Shown piece by piece: positions 1-9,979 of a stretch of 26,611 nucleotides of DNA. Every line of letters starts with the position of its first letter. The first letter of the stretch is position 1. The notes beneath the pieces are model-generated. The model ran no database searches. It was not told where the DNA came from and was given only the letters and a program-made list of their open reading frames with translations. The position numbers and the translations under genes were made by a program. This stretch comes from Scleroderma bovista (lineage: Eukaryota > Basidiomycota > Agaricomycetes > Boletales > Sclerodermataceae). The stretch is taken from positions 1 to 26,611 of the forward strand of contig JAYMGJ010000621.1 of assembly GCA_037178675.1 (NCBI GenBank), in the 5' to 3' direction.

Positions 1-25
1 AAAGTTTGCCCAGTCAGCACTTCCA

Positions 26-42
26 TAGGGTTAGGGTTAGGG
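26..42. repeat. short telomere-like TTAGGG tract
   Basis: About two and a half head-to-tail copies of the TTAGGG unit lie near the left edge of the window. This is the fungal and vertebrate telomere unit, but the run is too short to be a chromosome end. It may be an interstitial remnant or chance. Confidence 0.5.
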
Positions 43-443
43 TTTGATTTTTGTCCAGCCAATTTGGCCACTGCACAAATGTAGTGGCCTCTAAGTGATT
101 GGCACCATACATATACCCCTAGGTTTATAACTGCAAGACCCTGTAATCGCGAGCTTAGAATGTAAGAATTGAACTAGGATTCCAACACATCCGCTGTAGA
201 CGGGGTATTTCCTAGATTGGTAGTCCTTGCTTACATAATTGGTAGGATGGCAGGCACTGAACTGCCCCAATAATTAGAATGTCACTCGGCGCTTCCTGGA
301 CTTCCTGGACTGCGTTCAGACTGGGGTGTAACCCCGGCACTCGACCCAGCATTCTTGTACCCATGTTCACCATCCCAGTGTGCACCTACGGTTGCACGCC
401 ATTCGTTAATTGCTTTGTAGGAAGTCTTAAATGATATGAACGA
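43..443. other. no gene seen
   Basis: No open frame, splice pattern or repeat stands out. The only local oddity is a short direct repeat (CTTCCTGGA twice) near 292-308. Confidence 0.5.
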
Positions 444-743
444 TCAGTTGGCAACAAATCTTATAACACTTACAGTATTGAGCTTGGTCCTGCACCGCTC
501 ACTGGTCATTGCGGGGCCCGATTGAGGTGCACTCGTAGTTTCTGTGAGGTGCGTGGTACTGGCAGCGGCACTCCACACATCTTGCTTGAACGAGCCATCT
601 GCGAGGACGGCCTGTTGCTCCTCGGAGTCCGTGCTCCAGTTCTCCATGTCTTCAGCTACAAGTTGTATACAAGCTTCACCAATGAGAATGACGGTTTTCG
701 CAATAAGTGGGAGGAGGGTCTCTAAATTGCCTGCCTGGGCCAT
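444..743 (-). CDS. possible small protein of unknown function (99 aa)
   Basis: The frame begins with an ATG followed by G and reads a plausible soluble sequence. It has a hydrophobic-helical N-terminus (ETLLPLIAKTVILIGEACIQ) followed by an acidic stretch (AEDMENWSTDSEEQQ). No family is recognised. The C-terminal third is less protein-like and may run into an intron after about residue 67. It lies downstream of the 985-2745 gene on the same strand. It could be a real short gene, an exon, or a chance frame. Confidence 0.3.
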   Translation of the reverse strand: MAQAGNLETLLPLIAKTVILIGEACIQLVAEDMENWSTDSEEQQAVLADGSFKQDVWSAAASTTHLTETTSAPQSGPAMTSERCRTKLNTVSVIRFVAN

Positions 744-984
744 GATCGTGTTGGAGGAAGACAGAATACAGATTTTGGTGCACCCGTGCGCCCCGTAGAT
801 AAATAATACACAATAGAATTCTCCACGAAGCGAGCAGGACTTGTATACATAGACACCTCGATAATAACCTTGTAAACAAGATATACGGGTAATACACAGT
901 ACTATAGATCTGTAGACCGGTACAGAACAACAATAATATGAGAATAAGGAACGACTGCCCTAACGTTCAAGATCCCCCCCTGAT

Positions 985-2745
985 TCAAGCACCAGTGCGT
1001 CTCTTCTTCCTTCCACGTGCCTCACCCCCACCCCCATCCTCACCCTCAGCCTGGCTAGTCATCCCCACCTCGTCCTCAGAAGCCTGCTTCGCGGCCCGCC
1101 TCGAGCGCAGCACCTGCGACGGATTCCGTGCAAGTGCACGCACACGAGACCGCACGTCCTGAGCATCAGAGTGCTCCCGCCCAAGGCTCCTTGTCCGCGG
1201 ACGCGCCCGCGCCCGCGAAGATGTATTATCCGAGTCCGACGCAGCGTGCACGTCGCTCTGCGATACCAGCATTCGCGAGATGGCCTTGGGCTTCGCTGGT
1301 GCGTCTGACTTTGGTTTGCGTGGTGTACCAGCATTACCTTGCATAAGCACCGATATCGATGATGGCCGCGAGGGAAGGGGAAGAGGGGGGACGGGAGGAA
1401 CGGTGTTGGTGGTAGATGCTGGGCCAGGCGATGCTATCGAGGATGTGCTGCGTGGTGGACGAGCACGAGATGAGGATCGAGCACTGGCTTTAGCCGCTCT
1501 GGCGTGAGACTTCGCGGGAGGATCGTCGACGACCATACTTGCGTCCCCTTCCTTCTGTTTCTGCTTAGATTGACCCTTTCGAACGGACCCCTGCCGTTCA
1601 CTTGGGTCCTCCTGGTCATCCTCGGACTCAGAAGACCACCTATCTTTGAGTGACTTGCGCGACCGCTTACGTGTCGCACGCGGAACAGACTCGACAGCAT
1701 GAGAGCGCGCAGGAGATGGGTTAGACCTGGGCGCAAGCGAAGACCGGCCTTGCCGAACTGAACCTGAGCCTGCACCAGGCTGCGGAAGCCTATCACGGAT
1801 ACCGTGGCAGTTGAGTTTGAGACAGGACGTCAGTTTATCTTCATAGATCGTCGAATCAGCACGGAACCGTGCGCGCTTGATGTCTGTCTGTGTGCATGTG
1901 TGCGTACGACTGTCAGCAATAGAATTTCCCAAAAACGAAAACGAGAAGGGATCCGGTGCGATGCTCACCGTGTGTCGTCCTTCATAGCACCATCCATCGG
2001 GAGGGCCCTCGCCCCCGTCCCCATCGGCCGTCTGCCCGCAGCACCCCCACAGCGTCTCGTACCCCGCCCCAGGCAAGCGCGAGACCAGCGCGCTCTCGTC
2101 GTCATGCGGGACCCTGCATGCCTTATCCTTTTCCTCATTCTCGACTGCGTAAAAGTCGGCATGGCACCGCACGCAGTGCAACAGCGGCGGAGGTGTGAGT
2201 GTCGCAAAGAACTTTTGCAGTTTGCCGACCGTCTCTGGGGACGGTGGGTCTGCCGTAGTACTAGTCGTGATACTGTCCACGCGGGTCCCACTTCCACCCG
2301 GTGGTGATATCGCGCTGGGAGACTGGGCGAGGGACGGGCGCAGATGCGCGAGTGTATATGCGTGGAGCGTCTTTGCAGGGATAGTCAGCACCAGGTCGTA
2401 TAGCCGTTTGGCATCCGCAGCTGCTATCGACGGCGGTGGTGGAGGGGAGGGCGTAGTTGGGGGATGGGCAGCCGGCGAAGACTCGGCGCCATCAGCACCC
2501 CCCAGTTCTGAGTCTCTGTGCTCGACCGAGTCGCTCGTGCTTCCCGCAAATACGGCACGCAGAGACGTTGGGAATCGAACAGGCGATTGGCGACCCGAGG
2601 CAGGGAGAGAGATCGCGGATGGTGTTGGTGTTGGGAGACGTGTCCCAGAGTCACTGGGACGAGGGCTGTTAAACTCCGGTACTACGGGGGCTGAGGAGAA
2701 CGCGTCTCCAGCTGTCGGTTTACGCGTGAATAGACCAAAGACCAT
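985..2745 (-). CDS. conserved-looking basic nuclear protein with Cys/His cluster, unknown function
   Basis: A 586-residue open frame whose ATG sits in a strong context (GCCCACCATGG). Residues 1-110 are Pro/Ser-rich and low complexity. Residues about 108-260 form the only folded-looking part. It contains an ordered set of possible metal ligands: C191-x2-C194, C210-x3-H214, C235-C236, C253 and H258, with a Trp just before the CC pair. The C-terminal 260 residues are Ser/Arg/Lys-rich with several nuclear-localisation-like basic runs (RKRSRK, GRKKRR at the end). Residues 260-286 are probably a retained 81-nt intron at 1888-1968 (GTGAGC donor, CACACAG acceptor). Because the intron is a multiple of three and stop-free, the frame stays open either way. 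The spacing resembles fungal two-zinc Cys/His modules, but no named family can be assigned. A truncated duplicate lies at 6614-6875. Confidence 0.75.
   Translation of the reverse strand: MVFGLFTRKPTAGDAFSSAPVVPEFNSPRPSDSGTRLPTPTPSAISLPASGRQSPVRFPTSLRAVFAGSTSDSVEHRDSELGGADGAESSPAAHPPTTPSPPPPPSIAAADAKRLYDLVLTIPAKTLHAYTLAHLRPSLAQSPSAISPPGGSGTRVDSITTSTTADPPSPETVGKLQKFFATLTPPPLLHCVRCHADFYAVENEEKDKACRVPHDDESALVSRLPGAGYETLWGCCGQTADGDGGEGPPDGWCYEGRHTVSIAPDPFSFSFLGNSIADSRTHTCTQTDIKRARFRADSTIYEDKLTSCLKLNCHGIRDRLPQPGAGSGSVRQGRSSLAPRSNPSPARSHAVESVPRATRKRSRKSLKDRWSSESEDDQEDPSERQGSVRKGQSKQKQKEGDASMVVDDPPAKSHARAAKASARSSSRARPPRSTSSIASPGPASTTNTVPPVPPLPLPSRPSSISVLMQGNAGTPRKPKSDAPAKPKAISRMLVSQSDVHAASDSDNTSSRARARPRTRSLGREHSDAQDVRSRVRALARNPSQVLRSRRAAKQASEDEVGMTSQAEGEDGGGGEARGRKKRRTGA
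1888..1968 (-). other. probable 81-nt in-frame intron
   Basis: On the minus strand this segment starts GTGAGC and ends GCACACAG. It has a pyrimidine-rich middle and a TGCTGAC branch-like motif. It begins immediately after the last His of the Cys/His cluster, where the encoded protein turns atypical. Splicing is phase 0 and removes 27 codons. Confidence 0.45.
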
Positions 2746-3248
2746 GGTGGGCTTCTTGCTGTATAGCTGAGCCCAGGATTACAGGTATAACAGGTTTGGT
2801 ATGGGCAGATGGAAGTAAATGAAAGTTTCGAGGATGTGATTATTGTATGGTTGTGGTGCGTGGTGGAGGTGTGCCATGTCCATGACTCTGATCACCACGA
2901 GTGGTGCACGCTACCCTCGTTGCAGCGACGCACAGACACCACGCTTGCTTCGTCCCCCACTATGGTGCATCGAATTCCAAGATTGAAACGAATACAGGGA
3001 CTACATCGTACGATTCTCATTCGCATGCATCTAGCAAACTTCGTGAAAACTGTGCCATGCTTTCCTCTGGCATATTGCAAGGAGCTCTAAGATCTCAGCA
3101 TTGACCAATATCATCCAGGATACCCTTGTCTAACTCATCGTCCGAGGGATTGACCACAGTAAACCCAACTTCTAACATTGGTTTCTCCATCTCCCTTCGT
3201 CGCCTGAGCCACGGCACCATGTATTTCTGCACACCTCTGAAGTGGTCA
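2746..3248. promoter_or_regulatory. shared divergent promoter region (copy 1)
   Basis: About 500 bp between the minus-strand gene ending at 985 and the decayed plus-strand gene starting about 3249. The stretch is preserved at high identity in the second copy (6876-7347). It must contain the start signals for both genes; no single TATA box could be assigned with certainty. Confidence 0.4.
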
Positions 3249-3724
3249 ACACAGCCGATTCGGATAGCGAGCCTGTCGAGGCGTTTCTGGAACAAACCAT
3301 GTCAGAACGCAAGGAGGCGATTCAGGTCTCGGTCGTTGACTTCCAGAGCCCGCACATCTAGAGTTGCGAAGCAGAGGGCGTTCGGGCCATCATGGTCGTC
3401 TTCTCCCCACCGGCAGTCGCATCAAATCCGAACTTAAGCTCATGGACACCCCCGTTTGGCCTGGTTCCCGTTGAGCGTACTGAACAAGGGTTCAAGATAA
3501 TCGACGCGAGTGAGGCTTGGGAGACCATGCATGAAAAGCGCGGGAGCAAAGGTAAATGCTGTTGATCAGGTTGTATTTCCCAATTCTTCGTGTATCCTCG
3601 AAGTGATAGTGCTCCCAGTCCTTGGATCGAGGGAGGTTGCAGGACCATCGGGGGCCCCAGCGGCCAAAAGAATTAATCAGGAAGACCAAGGTGGAGGCCC
3701 TCAAGAGCGTGGAAGGTATGTAAT
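3249..3724 (+). pseudogene. decayed gene, divergent partner, copy 1
   Basis: The frame that reads ADSDSE..., then MSERKEAIQVSV and DFQSPHI, is clearly coding in origin because copy 2 at 7348 shows the same protein. Here the start codon is ACA instead of ATG and a Trp codon after DFQSPHI is TAG (3358-3360). Downstream the frame continues to IIDASEAWETMHEKRGSK, then an intron-like GTAAATG. A later exon-like piece ends at about 3717 before a GTATGT donor. The N-terminus is acidic; no family recognised. Parallel decay in both copies suggests the gene is dispensable. Confidence 0.6.
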
Positions 3725-3735
3725 GGGCAGTGATG

Positions 3736-4689
3736 AGGAACAAACATATGGTATCTTGAAGGGCTACTAGCTAGAGGGTTTGTTCATGGGTGCGTACTCT
3801 TCTAACAATGCAGACCCAGTGAGTTTAAACTGAACACTGACACTGTTTTGTGCTCGTCAGCTATTGTATTGAATTGTAATATGCAGCGAAGGAGACTGTC
3901 ATTGGTGGTTAGTAGATGCCTAGTCATTTTGGACTGCGAAATCTGACACCCGTGAAATCTGGATTGCCAAGCACTAATGCCATGTGACTCTAGAGGAACT
4001 GGTTACTAAAGACGGCTTCTAAAACAAATCAGCGGAAGGCATCAGATGGTGGTGTTGCATGCAGAACGATGCAAAAGGATGGTTGCAAGGCCCAAGCCAT
4101 AGTATTTGATGCAGTTGTGGAGTTGGAGGCGTGATGATCATTCCTCTTGAGCGTTAACGTTGGCCACGGCAAATGCCAAGTCAGAGACCACAGGCTGATA
4201 CGCCTTAGAATGAAATGAACTGATATGATATTATGGCCGACTACGCTACGACAAAGCTCAAGTCAACAAGACCTGGCTGCGTGTTGGTTCAGTTCACACT
4301 CCTGGCCCATGCTAGTCTTGGATATCTTGGACTGCGAGAGTGTAGAAGAGAGTTTGGAAGACCATACTCCCTTATATATTCTCGCAGTACATGCCCCGCT
4401 GTTACCAACTTCATTGATTAGTGCTCTTCTAACAGATACACTGGTGAGTCTGTCATTTCAAGTACACCGTGGACATATTCGGTTGATGTGAGCCATGCAA
4501 GAATCAGGGCCCAGGCTGATAAGTAACCACCAGCGCTCCACTGTAGGCACATCACGAATTTCCTGTGCTTTGACCATGATGAACAAGGCATAAGATAAAG
4601 GACCACAAATTTCTCGCCGTTTGATCGCTCGACTCCGTTTCTTCCTGTTTTCTGTACTCTGCAAAGCACAAGGAAACACCCCGTTTTTT
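3736..4689. other. no gene seen
   Basis: Nearly 1 kb between the duplicated block and the membrane protein gene. Short frames occur at 4225-4491 but none has family-like motifs or consistent splicing. It presumably holds the 3' remains of the decayed gene and the promoter of the gene at 4690. Confidence 0.4.
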
Positions 4690-6340
4690 ATGGCGATAGT
4701 CGTCGGGTCTCCGATATCAGCAGATGAACTTCCCTTGGATGAGATCTTCACAGCAGTTCAAATAAAATTGGAAGCTCGCCGTGGGTGTTCCTGATTATTG
4801 CGAAGTCGGGTGCTCAACTATGGACGTTACAGTGGCAACTACGGTGATCTTATTCTATGAATACCGTGAGCTTCTAAATACAGGTGTACCTTACTGAAGA
4901 TGGTTTTCTGACAATATAATGTGCCAGTTCTCACCCTAGATCAAGAGGCATGTACTACATTATCTCTGTTTTCTTTCCTCCTTACCTGGTTAACTCCATT
5001 ACTCACTCTCAGATCGAACAAATTTGGGTATTTCCTTTATCATATGGATTGCGCCTGACATGGGCTGACATGGTGGATACAGAAGCATCCTTGGAAAACA
5101 TCGACTACACTATATGTATTCGTAAGAATGCCTTCTGTGTATATGACATGTCAGATTCTGACGTTAGGTTGGGATAGGTTCGATACTTCGGAACGTTGTA
5201 CACCTTGTAAGTTAATTCTATGCGATACACTACGTACTGAAGCTTATATTCCACCCATAGGACTGCTACTGTCGGTGCGTAGAACTATCCTCATTTTTCT
5301 AACTATGATGCTGATGATCAGTGAAGTGTTACTCCTCCCACTTTCAGACAAGGTGAGTTTGGGATGAACTCTGCAAGGGTTGCACCAGCTGATGCATAGT
5401 AGACGTACGGTGTTGTTTCAATTATGTGTCTGGGACTGTGCCGCTGAACTTCAAGTATGCCCTTGTGGTCATCTAATAGTTGTATGTTGCACCACCCTCG
5501 TCATCTCTCTATTAACAAAGTAATAGGCGAATTCTACGCCGACATTGAAAACTGGGCAGGTTCTATCATTTGGTGGGCGGTACAAGGTAAAGTTACAATT
5601 CCATCATCTAGTACGGCCTCATCGTAAGCCTTCATCTCAGTGATACTACAGATGCGCCTTTATGCCCTTTATCAATGCTCGAAGAGGCTCCTGATCTTCA
5701 TGGCGACATTTTTCGTCGCCGAGGTTGGCATCATGCTGTGGATCTTGATTGAAACCAGTCTTTGCAGTAATGGTCGGTTATTGGCTTTCATGGAAATTCT
5801 CATCACCACGGATTCTGATCTCCACTGCAGAAATATTCGCCGAGCACTTGACCGTTACAACGAGTAATTACTACAAGGGGGCAGACGTGTGTTTCGCACC
5901 CATCACCCCTACAAAGAGATACATACTATGGACCCCTTGTCTTACTTTCGACGTGATTCTGGCTATACTTGCTGTCTGGGCTGGTATCAAGCATTCAAAG
6001 CAGCGATCTTATTCTCGGTCAATCAGGAACAAACCACGATTAGTTGATGTTCTGATCCAGGGAAATGTCGTATACTTCCTTAGGTAAGAACTCTCTTGTC
6101 GCTGTTGGAGCGTATCTGACAATAAGGTGTAGCCCTCTCGTGTCATTTATTCTACTTCTGCAACAGAATGTGAGCCTCGAGATTCAGTGGCTCGGCGACA
6201 CTCTACTTTTCAGCGCACCAATTACGATCGCTGCTGGTTGCCGCCTTATCCTTTCTTTGCGAGAGGCGACTTCAGATCACTTGGTCGCAGGCTCTAATCC
6301 AGTCACAATAAGTGAGTTCATAGTCCAAGATGAACCATGA
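4690..6340 (+). CDS. multi-pass integral membrane protein, DUF6533-like, multi-exon (possibly broken)
   Basis: The start is ATG at 4690 (MAIVVGSPISADELPLDEIF). Coding continues through DYCEV...TVILFYEY to a GTGAGC donor at 4866. A 20-nt exon at 4928-4947 completes LLTLDQE. After a GC-AG intron (4948-5012) comes IEQIWVFPLSYG. YEYLLTL-x-x-EIEQIW is the hallmark N-terminus of the basidiomycete DUF6533 membrane family. Later exons are 5527-5586 (IENWAGSIIWWAVQ), 5641-5766 (VILQMRLYALYQCSKRLLIF plus a membrane helix), 5831-6083 (helix FDVILAILAVWAG, then DVLIQGNVVYFL) and 6127-6340 (two more hydrophobic stretches, then RLILSLREA). The exon structure at 5050-5526 is unresolved. One extra G at 4783-4785 appears to shift the frame before DYCEV, giving a TGA at 4792; this could be decay or a sequence error. 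Function in the family is unknown. Confidence 0.65.
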
Positions 6341-6613
6341 AGGGGGAAAGATACTTGCACTGTTGTGACGTCTGTCCACTCCCGTATTGAAGTGTAATAT
6401 ATTTCCAACAAGCTGTTCACTAAGGGAGATTGCGTAGCACACGCCTGGTCAATTGGACTGGGAAGCCTGTCACAATGACGTTGGGCTTGCCAAGTACTAC
6501 CCCCCGAGGAACTGGTTAGCGCACAGTAACGAACGCGAACGTTCCTAACGCAGTCGGTCTTCGAGAACCTTACCAGCAATTTACAATGCTCCTCGCTGAT
6601 ACCCGGGTTCCGG
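6341..6613. other. spacer, no gene seen
   Basis: Follows the stop codon of the membrane protein gene and ends at the junction of duplicated block 2. No coding or repeat signal recognised. Confidence 0.4.
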
Positions 6614-6875
6614 GTAGTTGGGGGATGAGCAACTGGCGAGGACTCGCTGCCATCAGCACCACCAAGTTCTGAGTCTCTATGCCCCACCGAGTCGCTTGTG
6701 CTTCCCGCAAATACATAGGGGATTGGCGACCCGAGGCAGGGAGAGAGATCGTGGACGGTGTTGGTGTCGGGGCCCCACAGTCACTGGGACGAGGGCTGTT
6801 AAACTCCGGTACTACTGGGGCTGAGGAGAACGCGTCTCCAGCTGTCGGTTTACACGTGAATAAGCCAAAGACCAT
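6614..6875 (-). pseudogene. truncated duplicate of the 985-2745 gene
   Basis: The first ~53 residues (MVFGLFTCKPTAGDAFSSAP...) match the intact gene with few changes. A small deletion then shifts the frame (the intact VRFPTSLRAVF segment is lost). All homology ends at 6614, at about codon 98 of the parent gene. The Cys/His cluster and basic tail are absent. The promoter side is retained, so it may still be transcribed. Confidence 0.75.
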
Positions 6876-7347
6876 GGTGGGCTTCTTGCTGTAGAGTAGC
6901 TGAGCCCGGGGTTACAGATATAACCAGTTTGGATGGGCGGATGGAAGTAAATGAAAGTTTTGAAGTTGTGATTATTGTATGGTTGTGGTGGTGGTGGTGT
7001 GCCATGTCCACGAGTGGTGCACGCTCAGGCAGTCGGAGACCACGCTTGCTTCGTCCCCCCACTATGGTGCGTCGAATTCCAAGATGGAAACAAATACAGG
7101 GACTACATCGTACGACTTCCACTCGCATACATCTGGCAGACTTCGTGAAAACCGTGCTATGCATACAGCAAGGAGCTCGAAGATCACAGTATTGACTATG
7201 TACATCATCCAAGATACCCTGGTCTAACTCATTGTCCGAGGGATTGGCCACAGTAAACCCGACTTCTAACATTGATTTCTCCATCTCCCGTTGTTGCCTG
7301 AGTCACTCGGACACCGTGGATTTCTGCACCCCTCTGAAGTGGTCAAC

Positions 7348-7840
7348 ATGGCCGATTCGGATAGCGAGTTTTTCGAGGTGTTTCCACTGGCACAAGCCAT
7401 GTCAGAAAGCAAGGAGGCGATTCTGGTCTCAGTCGCTGACTTCCAGAGCCCGCACATCTGGAGCTGGGAAGCAGAGGGCTATCAGGCCATCATGGTCGTC
7501 TTCTCCCCACCCGGCGGTCGCACCAAATCTGAAACTTAAGCTCATTGACACCCGCCCATTTGGCCTGGATTCCGTTGAACGCGTTTATCGCGTGGTTGGA
7601 AATAATCGACGCGAGTAAGGCTTGGGGTTAAGAGGCCTCGCAATGGTTGTTTGGGTTTGGAGACCATGCATGAAATGCGTGAGAGGAGAGAAATGCTGTC
7701 AGGTTGTTCTTCATGTATCCTCGAAGTGTGAATGCTTTCAATACTTGGATCGAGGGGGTTGCAGGAACATCAGGGGACCCAGCGGCCAAAAGAATTGATC
7801 AGGAAGACCAAGGACGAGTTCATCAAGAGTGTGGAAGGTA
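7348..7840 (+). pseudogene. decayed gene, divergent partner, copy 2
   Basis: ATG is intact here (MADSDSEFFEVFPLAQAMSE). The Trp codon that is TAG in copy 1 is intact (DFQSPHIWSWEAEGYQ). An extra C near 7509-7511 shifts the frame, and the original frame resumes as KLKLIDTRPFGLDSVER in the next frame until TAA at 7616-7618. Comparing copies shows an ancestral protein starting MADSDSE with PPAVAPNLKLKLIDTRPFGL. The family is not recognised. Confidence 0.6.
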
Positions 7841-7852
7841 ATGGGAAGTGAT

Positions 7853-9930
7853 CTACTTAGTAGGGAGATTCAAAGTTGACCGCAGTCGCAGTCGCACCCT
7901 TGGCAGCAGTTTTTTCATGTTCCCACGGTCTTTAGATATATTTTTTGTGTACCTAACAATGTATCAAATAGATGCCCTCCTCAGGCGGAGGTTCCTGCCA
8001 ATTCCAGTAATGGTTTTGCTCTGATAGAGCTCTATTATTAGGCCTGATCAACACTGTGTGGAGGGTATTACATCCCTCCCACCAGTCTACTGGGTCTATC
8101 AGGTGACCTTGAGCACTGAAAGCGGCTGATCAGCATCGTGGGGAGGGTCACGCTGAGGGTATTACATCCCTCCTGCGAGGTCCCGCGAGGGTTTGTCACA
8201 GGTATACATGCAGGGCATTGGTTAGGTCACACATCTAGTGGGCATTATACAGAGCATACTGCAGGTCAGATATTGATTGGCAAGTTATATACACAACATA
8301 TATATGAGGGTGGTGGACTAGGTGCGTGCACATCATCGTTGTGATCATCGCACTGTGGTTGTTGTCGTCATTCCAAACAGTAAGGCAATGGAGAAGGTGG
8401 CCGAGGGGAGAGACGACCACATGGTAGTCAGCCTCAGTGGTAGTGATTGACTAGCCACGTACCTGTAGGGGACAGAAGGTGGCAATACTTGTCATCGTCT
8501 GTCGTCGTTGTCATCATGCGGGTGTAGTATGTGGTGGTTGTTGCACTGTGGATATGGATGGCGGACATGGTCGAGGTTGAGGGCGATACTAGAACCATGT
8601 TTTTGCGGGGCATATCGACAGGTTGAATGTCTTCGGGAGCAACGCAAACACGTCAAGACTGCAAACAAACATGTTCAGTATAGTGAATGACTAAAACACT
8701 GCTGAAAATGCAGCATTGAACATCAGAGGGTGTTGAAAGAGTCAAACCCACCTATTATGTGGCAATTTAAGCCACAGAGACCTACTGGATGATTGAGGTG
8801 GATCCGTATCAAAGTTGTTGATGTATTCGTGCCGTAGAAGGTGCTATTTGAGGCTCAATGCCAGTCGAGCCGAGGACAGACGGGGAAAACGCGACAAGAC
8901 CTTGAGAGTGTGGCAGATGGTGGCGAAAATGAAAAACAATGTGATGACATCAGTGGCACAACGAACCGTGGCAACATCAATTCTAAACGAGTTGTTGAAG
9001 TACAACTAGTTGGCAAGGATTGTTAGCCGAGCAGCCAAAAGATGAGGATAAGTGATCACTTACTAGTGTCACCTGGGTCATCCACCAAGACAATAAAGTG
9101 TCCGTACCAGGTCATTGGACCTAAACGTCGATGCAGAAGACAGCTACAAAATCAGTTGAATGCCAGATCAAGAACACACACCTTGGTCATATTAGCATGA
9201 TGTGAACAATTCCACACCTCCAGAGTGAAACAAGAAGCTCTGATATCTTGATGATGAGTCTTGGAGTCAGGTGGAGTACTGACCAGAGTGTGAAGAGGGC
9301 TGCGATGACAATGAACAAAGAAACCAGTGATCTGGTGACACGACGCGACTTACTAAATCAGGCAGCATCGTCGAAGTAAACAAAGTCGCGACTCACGCGT
9401 CAAGACCTGTGACACGTGAAACTCACAACATATGGATCACTATACTTATACTACATAGGTGTATTTTTTTTGGTATCTTTCTATGTATTTTGGCCCTACA
9501 TGCTACTCCGTACCATGTAAGGGACAGTGTTGGAGTGATTTGTTATTGTTGACGCATGGATTACATAACCACGCTGCTCAACCTCAGCCAATCAGAGATC
9601 AAATAAACTTCCTACTGAAACTAAAACATTGCTGGAGCACCAGGTATTGTGTTTTCACCTGTCGTAAAAGTCGGAAGTATTCCACTGCACACCCCCTTGT
9701 TGGATACCACTAACATAATACCCCAATGACTGTTGATATGTGCTAGATACATGGTGTGTAATGTTAACTGTCCCTGCCTTACACTGGTTTCAGATTGAAT
9801 TTGTGCTTTACTGTAGTTCAGTGCACAGGGGCTACTCCACCCTCCATGAAAGCAGAACACACCTCGTGTACTTCATGTAGTTACATAGCCAATCCTCAGG
9901 CCTCAGGTGCATCTCAATTACTGGTAAAAG
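7853..9930. other. about 2 kb without a convincing gene
   Basis: Short frames only, none with recognisable motifs. The stretch 8700-9430 looks like worn-out coding or transposon sequence (a 60-codon frame near 8841-9026 reads hydrophilic protein), but no domain can be named. A repeated palindromic motif lies at 8044-8173. Confidence 0.4.
8044..8173. repeat. two direct copies of a motif with GGAGGG/CCCTCC palindrome
   Basis: CTGATCA...GTGGAGGGTATTACATCCCTCC occurs at 8044-8079, and a copy with a 12-nt insertion at 8126-8173. In copy 1, GGAGGG (8060-8065) and CCCTCC (8074-8079) can pair around an 8-nt loop. It might be a relic of a polypurine tract and LTR edge from a dead retroelement, but no partner LTR was found. 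Confidence 0.45.
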
Positions 9931-9979
9931 TATGTATGTGTGCATAGTAATATGTATGTTATGTATGGTGGGCCCTCGC

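Larger units (their letters stand above)
2453..3735. repeat. segmental duplication, copy 1
   Basis: This block matches 6614-7852 in the same orientation. Shared landmarks include the N-terminal coding part of the minus-strand gene, its ATG, the divergent spacer, the plus-strand gene and a common end (GTGGAAGGTA...ATGGG). Copies differ by many substitutions and small indels, so the duplication is not recent. The left junction is a shared GTAGTTGGGGGATG. Confidence 0.85.
6614..7852. repeat. segmental duplication, copy 2
   Basis: Direct repeat of 2453-3735 about 4.1 kb away. It lacks the 3' four fifths of the minus-strand gene and has an internal deletion of about 25-30 nt near 6717 relative to copy 1. 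Together the two copies flank the membrane protein gene. Confidence 0.85.

Noticed and set aside
2195..2770. 191-codon plus-strand frame opposite the intact minus-strand gene
   Set aside because: GC-rich antisense shadow; the minus strand has the coherent protein and the conserved start.
4225..4491. 88-codon frame before the membrane protein gene
   Set aside because: No family features, and the membrane gene's start is clearly explained by the ATG at 4690.
8815..9026. Two overlapping 60-codon frames that read as hydrophilic protein
   Set aside because: No recognisable motif and stops on both sides; possibly a transposon relic but not supportable as a gene.
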